Assembly (NCBI GenBank): GCA_023381565.1
Contig: JAMCRR010000002.1
Coordinates: forward strand, 1 to 52,984
Direction of reading: 5' to 3'
Length of the DNA stretch: 52,984 nt
DNA from: Chloroflexota bacterium
GTDB lineage: Bacteria; Chloroflexota; Anaerolineae; Anaerolineales; Anaerolineaceae
Made by a program: the position numbers and the translations under genes. Each line of letters starts with the position of its first letter. Positions within the stretch are counted from its first letter, which is position 1. Below the pieces are notes generated by a model, which was not told the DNA's origin, ran no database searches, and saw nothing but the letters and a program-made list of their open reading frames with translations. Below, in pieces: positions 49,951 to 52,984 of this stretch.

Positions 49951-50502
49951 ATGATGGGGACGACGCCTGCGCTTCCCGAGCTTCCTTCCGGGAAAATCGT
50001 GCTGGTTTTGGCGGCTCATGGCGCTCAAGGCATCCTGCTGGAACTGGCGGCCGGCCTGGCGCCTCGTGGCCCGCTGCGTGTTCTGGATGGAGGCAACCGT
50101 TTCAATGCCTATCACCTGGCGCGCCTCCTGCGCCGCCAGACGCCGGATATGACCGCGGCATTGAACCGCATCAGCCTGGCGCGGGCTTTTACCTGCTACC
50201 AGGTGGAGACGCTGGTTTCGGCGTCCAGCGCCGACCCACCCATGCCCACCCTGATCCTGGATTTGCTGGCGACCTTTTACGACGAGAGCGTGTCGCTGGC
50301 AGAGCGCCGCTGGCTGCTGGAGCGCTGCGTGCAGCACCTGCGCCGCCTGGGCGACCAGGCGCCGGTCGCCGTGAGCGCTCAGCCGGCCCTTCCCGCCCAG
50401 GTTGAGCGAGCCAGCCTGCTGAGGATCTTACAGGAGGCGTCCGACCAGGTGTGGGAGATGGAAGCGCCCACCCTTCCGGCTCCGCCGCCCAGATTATTTT
50501 GA
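49951..50502 (+). CDS. Degenerate RecA/Rad51-like protein of the polymerase cassette
   Basis: 183 residues. The fold pattern of a RecA/Rad51 core is readable: an opening strand GKIVLVLAAHGAQGILLEL, then RVLDGGNRFNAYHLARLL, then ISLARAFTCYQVETLV (compare the YARAY segment of RadA), then the Walker-B-like strand TLILDLLATFYDE. The P-loop lacks its Lys and Thr (AAHGAQGI), so ATP binding is probably lost. ATG 49951 follows GAGGAG by about eleven bases. It is the first gene after the SOS-type promoter, followed by a small helical protein and a family B polymerase. A recruiting or filament-binding role like that of ImuA/SulA-type RecA relatives is a reasonable inference. An alternative is a diverged KaiC-like protein. 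Confidence 0.7.
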   Translation: MMGTTPALPELPSGKIVLVLAAHGAQGILLELAAGLAPRGPLRVLDGGNRFNAYHLARLLRRQTPDMTAALNRISLARAFTCYQVETLVSASSADPPMPTLILDLLATFYDESVSLAERRWLLERCVQHLRRLGDQAPVAVSAQPALPAQVERASLLRILQEASDQVWEMEAPTLPAPPPRLF

Positions 50503-50528
50503 TTACTTTCTTTAATGAGGAGATCGAT

Positions 50529-50822
50529 ATGGGACGTACCTTACCGGCAATTGCCCAGGTTTTTCTGCACGAGCAGGAGTCTTTTGCCCGCTTCCGCCGC
50601 GCCCTGCGACGCAGCGACCAGATGGTCCTGGACGACCTGTTTGCAGAGGCGCAGCAGCACCTGGCGGCTGCGGCCTATGCCGCCCACGCCCTGCCGTTCG
50701 AGGTCTTTCTGCTTTCCATGCTGCTGGAGGAGCACAAGCAAGTGATGCATTTGCGCCACCGGATCGAGGAGCTGGAGCGCCTGGCTGCCCCGGCGGAACA
50801 GGCAGGCGAACGGCATGCATGA
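50529..50822 (+). CDS. Small helical protein of the polymerase cassette
   Basis: 97 residues of unknown family. It is nearly all helix: ARFRRALRRSDQMVLDDLFA, EAQQHLAAAAYAAHALPFEV, and MLLEEHKQVMHLRHRIEELE, with a coiled-coil-like end. The ATG at 50529 follows GAGGAG. It ends inside the polymerase gene region (an ATG in the polymerase frame lies at 50815, another at 50860), so the three genes are likely translated together. A bridging subunit between the RecA-like protein and the polymerase is plausible but unproven. There are no cysteines or catalytic motifs. Confidence 0.7.
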   Translation: MGRTLPAIAQVFLHEQESFARFRRALRRSDQMVLDDLFAEAQQHLAAAAYAAHALPFEVFLLSMLLEEHKQVMHLRHRIEELERLAAPAEQAGERHA

Positions 50823-50859
50823 TCGCGCTCTGCATGACGGCGCCCTGCAGGAGAGAACC

Positions 50860-52984
50860 ATGCGCGCGCAAGAAGGCTGGCTGCTCGACGTATACGCCGA
50901 CCCGCAGGATGGGCTGGTGGTCTGGTTCCTGGGTGATGACGGCGCTCGCCTGCGCCTGCGGCGCTCTTTCCCGGTTACCTTCTACGCGGCCGGACCCGCC
51001 GTTGAGCTGCGCGGCCTGTGGCGCTACCTGGAAAGCCAGCCCGTTTCGGTGCGGCTCGAGCGCACCGAGCGGCGCGACCTGTTCGTGGGGAAAGATATCC
51101 CGGTGCTGGCGGCCGAGGTGGCCCAACCCGCGGCCCAGCCCGAGCTGTTCCGCCAGGCTTCCAGGCGCTTCCCCGACCTGACCTATTACGACGCCGACCT
51201 GGTTCTGGCGCTGCGCTACGCCGCACAGACCGGGGCTTTTCCGCTGGCTCGCTGCCGCGTCACTACCGACGGCGGGACGCGGCTGGAGCAGATCCAGGTC
51301 CTCGACACTCCCTGGGTTTTAGATCCGGCGCCGGCGCCTCTGCGCATCCTGGCCATCGACCCAGACGTCAACCCCTCCCACGCCGCGCCGCGCCGGCTCG
51401 CGCTCCACTACCAGGGGAATACCGTCGAGCTGTCCATGCAGCCGGAGCGCGCCTTGCTGATCAACCTGAGAGCCATCCTGCACGAATACGACCCCGACCT
51501 GCTGCTGACCACCTGGGGCGATACCTGGCTCCTGCCCGAGCTGGTGCGCCTGGCGCGCAAATGGCGCTTCGCCCTGCCTTTCAACCGGGACGCCGGGCGC
51601 GGCCTGGCGCGGCGCGCCGAGAAGTCCTATTTTTCCTACGGTCAGGTCATCCACCGCGGCCAGCAGATCCACCTTTTCGGCCGCTGGCACATCGACCGCT
51701 GCAATGCCATGTTGTGGGGCGACTACGGCCTGGACGGTGTGCTGGAGCTGGCGCGGGTCACCAGCCTGCCGGTGCAAACCTCAGCGCGTGTCTCGCCGGG
51801 CACCGGCATTTCCTCCATGCAAATCTTGACCGCCCTGCGCCAGGGGGTGCTGGTGCCCTGGCACAAGCAGCAGGCGGAGGACCCGCGGCGCGCCCGCGAC
51901 CTGCTGTACGCCGCCCAGGGTGGGTTGGTCTACCAGCCCCTGATCGGGCTGCACCGCGACGTGGCCGAGGTGGATTTCATCTCCATGTATCCCAGTGTGA
52001 TGGTCCATTTCAACATCTCCCCCGAGACGGTAGGGGCGCAGCGCGCCAATGCTCGGGAGATCCCCGAGCTGGGCCTGGCGATCGACGTCGATCACCCCGG
52101 GCTGGTGCCGCAAACGCTGGAGCCGCTGCTCAAAAAGCGCATCGCCTTGAAGGCGCAGATTGCCAGCTTGCCTCCCTGGGACCCGCGGCGCAGGCGCTAC
52201 AAAGTGTATGCTTCGGCTCACAAGTGGCTGCTGGTCACCTGCTTCGGCTACCTGGGGTACAAGAACGCCCGCTTCGGGCGGATCGAAGCGCACCAGGCCG
52301 TCACCGCTTACGGGCGCGAGATGCTGCTGCGGGCCAAGGAAGCCGCCGAAGCGCTGGGCTTTACCGTGCTGCACCTGTACGTGGACGGCATGTGGGTGAA
52401 GAAGCCAGGCGCCCGCCGCGTGGCTGACTTCCAGCCCCTGCTGGACCACATTGCCGAGGAGACCGGCCTGCCGATCTCGCTGGACGGCATTTACCGCTGG
52501 CTGGCGTTCCTGCCCTCGCGGCGCAACGAGCGCATCCCGGTGGCTAACCGCTATTTCGGCGCCTTCCAGGACGGCTCGCTGAAAATGCGCGGCATTGATG
52601 CCCGCCGCCAGGATACGCCGCCTTTTATCGCCAAAGCCCAGATAGATATTTTGGAGATGTTCGCCCGGGCGCAAGATGCCGACGAGCTGCCCGACATGCT
52701 TCCGGCGGCCGTTGCCCGGCTGCGAGGCGCCCTGGCAGAGCTGCGCCTCGGGCGCCTGGCTCTGGCAGACTGCCTGGTGACCCAGAAGCTGAGCCGCACA
52801 CTGGATGAGTACCGCGCGCCTTCGCCTGCGGCGCGGGCCGTGGCGCAGCTGCAGGAAGTAGGGAAGCGCCTGCGCCCGGGGCAGCGCGTGCGCTTTCTCT
52901 ACCTGCGCGGCGAGCCCGGTGTGCAGGCCTGGGACCTGCCCGATCCGCCGGCCACGGCCGCCCTCGACTATGTCCGCTACCTTC
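50860..52984 (+). CDS. Family B DNA polymerase (partial at the window end)
   Basis: At least 708 residues, cut by the window. Polymerase motif A is DFISMYPS with Asp372. Motif B is KWLLVTCFG (Lys455 to Gly463; K-x3-N-S-x-Y-G with Val-Thr and Phe). Motif C is LYVDGMWV with Asp509, where the usual DTDS has lost its first Asp. Asp372 and Asp509 can serve as the two metal ligands, so activity may remain. Upstream, ILAIDPDVN and LLLTTWGDTW stand where exonuclease motifs I and II would be, but the Exo I Glu is absent. ATG 50860 follows AGGAGAG; ATG 50815 is possible. The gene is GC-rich. As third gene of an SOS-type cassette it is probably a repair or translesion polymerase. Confidence 0.85.
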   Translation, partial: MRAQEGWLLDVYADPQDGLVVWFLGDDGARLRLRRSFPVTFYAAGPAVELRGLWRYLESQPVSVRLERTERRDLFVGKDIPVLAAEVAQPAAQPELFRQASRRFPDLTYYDADLVLALRYAAQTGAFPLARCRVTTDGGTRLEQIQVLDTPWVLDPAPAPLRILAIDPDVNPSHAAPRRLALHYQGNTVELSMQPERALLINLRAILHEYDPDLLLTTWGDTWLLPELVRLARKWRFALPFNRDAGRGLARRAEKSYFSYGQVIHRGQQIHLFGRWHIDRCNAMLWGDYGLDGVLELARVTSLPVQTSARVSPGTGISSMQILTALRQGVLVPWHKQQAEDPRRARDLLYAAQGGLVYQPLIGLHRDVAEVDFISMYPSVMVHFNISPETVGAQRANAREIPELGLAIDVDHPGLVPQTLEPLLKKRIALKAQIASLPPWDPRRRRYKVYASAHKWLLVTCFGYLGYKNARFGRIEAHQAVTAYGREMLLRAKEAAEALGFTVLHLYVDGMWVKKPGARRVADFQPLLDHIAEETGLPISLDGIYRWLAFLPSRRNERIPVANRYFGAFQDGSLKMRGIDARRQDTPPFIAKAQIDILEMFARAQDADELPDMLPAAVARLRGALAELRLGRLALADCLVTQKLSRTLDEYRAPSPAARAVAQLQEVGKRLRPGQRVRFLYLRGEPGVQAWDLPDPPATAALDYVRYL

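Noticed and set aside
51018-52427. A 469-codon open frame inside the polymerase gene
   Set aside because: It is the +1/-1 shadow of the GC-rich polymerase frame: Pro/Arg/Ala-rich with no domain, while the overlapping frame carries polymerase motifs A, B and C.

Overview
The window looks like a chromosomal segment of a Chloroflexota bacterium, most likely Anaerolineae-like. The assignment rests on gene content and style, not on a marker gene: multi-GAF hybrid kinases, cyclic-nucleotide (cNMP) domain fusions, a T-box leader before valS, a membrane-bound group 4 [NiFe] hydrogenase, GGAGG ribosome sites, TTGACA/TATAAT promoters, and a LexA box of the Gram-positive type. The hydrogenase suggests an anaerobic or facultative life style.

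Layout. 1-802: edge of a minus-strand gene and a decayed C-terminal fragment of a GH5 glycosidase. 803-3974: a 3.1-kb integrative element in the 3' half of tRNA-Arg(UCG), bounded by 44-bp direct repeats. It carries two AT-rich unknown genes and a tyrosine recombinase broken by a one-base frameshift. 4073-6202: subtilase, GAF protein and a small protein with a repeated AHAM motif. 6388-18265: a tightly coupled minus-strand signalling operon, transcribed as MFS-cNMP fusion, 2242-residue TPR/GAFx6/PAS hybrid histidine kinase, Hpt, receiver-cyclase, cNMP-SpoIIE phosphatase, Crp-type regulator. 18511-19758: a graveyard in which pieces of a response regulator, an efflux adaptor and a flavodoxin-like gene have been joined. 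19860-25966: AhpD-like protein, DnaJ-type zinc protein, HD-GYP protein, Ser/Thr kinase with a PQQ propeller, CpaE-like ATPase. 26009-32445: ferredoxin, DUF4097-like protein, beta-lactamase-like protein, VTT protein, a DUF998 pseudogene and an MFS gene with an early stop. 32470-41124: T-box plus valS, an SDR, an ECF sigma/anti-sigma pair, an ABC exporter, a beta-hydroxyacid dehydrogenase. 41202-49656: an eleven-gene group 4 [NiFe] hydrogenase operon with its maturation protease. 49868-52984: an apparently SOS-controlled cassette of a degenerate RecA/Rad51-like protein, a small helical protein and a family B DNA polymerase, cut by the window end.

How the genes work together. The signalling operon appears to join phosphorelay input (kinase, Hpt, receiver) to nucleotide cyclisation, with three cNMP-binding outputs: transport, phosphatase and transcription. 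The hydrogenase promoter carries a CRP/FNR-type palindrome placed as in class II activated promoters, so a Crp-family protein such as the one encoded here could control it; this link is inference. The most promising uncharacterised system is the polymerase cassette at the right end. Its promoter has a perfect GAAC-N4-GTTC LexA-type box inside a TTGACA-N17-TATAAT promoter, and its organisation recalls the ImuA-ImuB-DnaE2 mutagenesis cassette, but with a family B polymerase. A second unusual observation is a 25-bp inverted copy of receiver-domain sequence that replaces the ATP-lid (G2) motif of the giant kinase.
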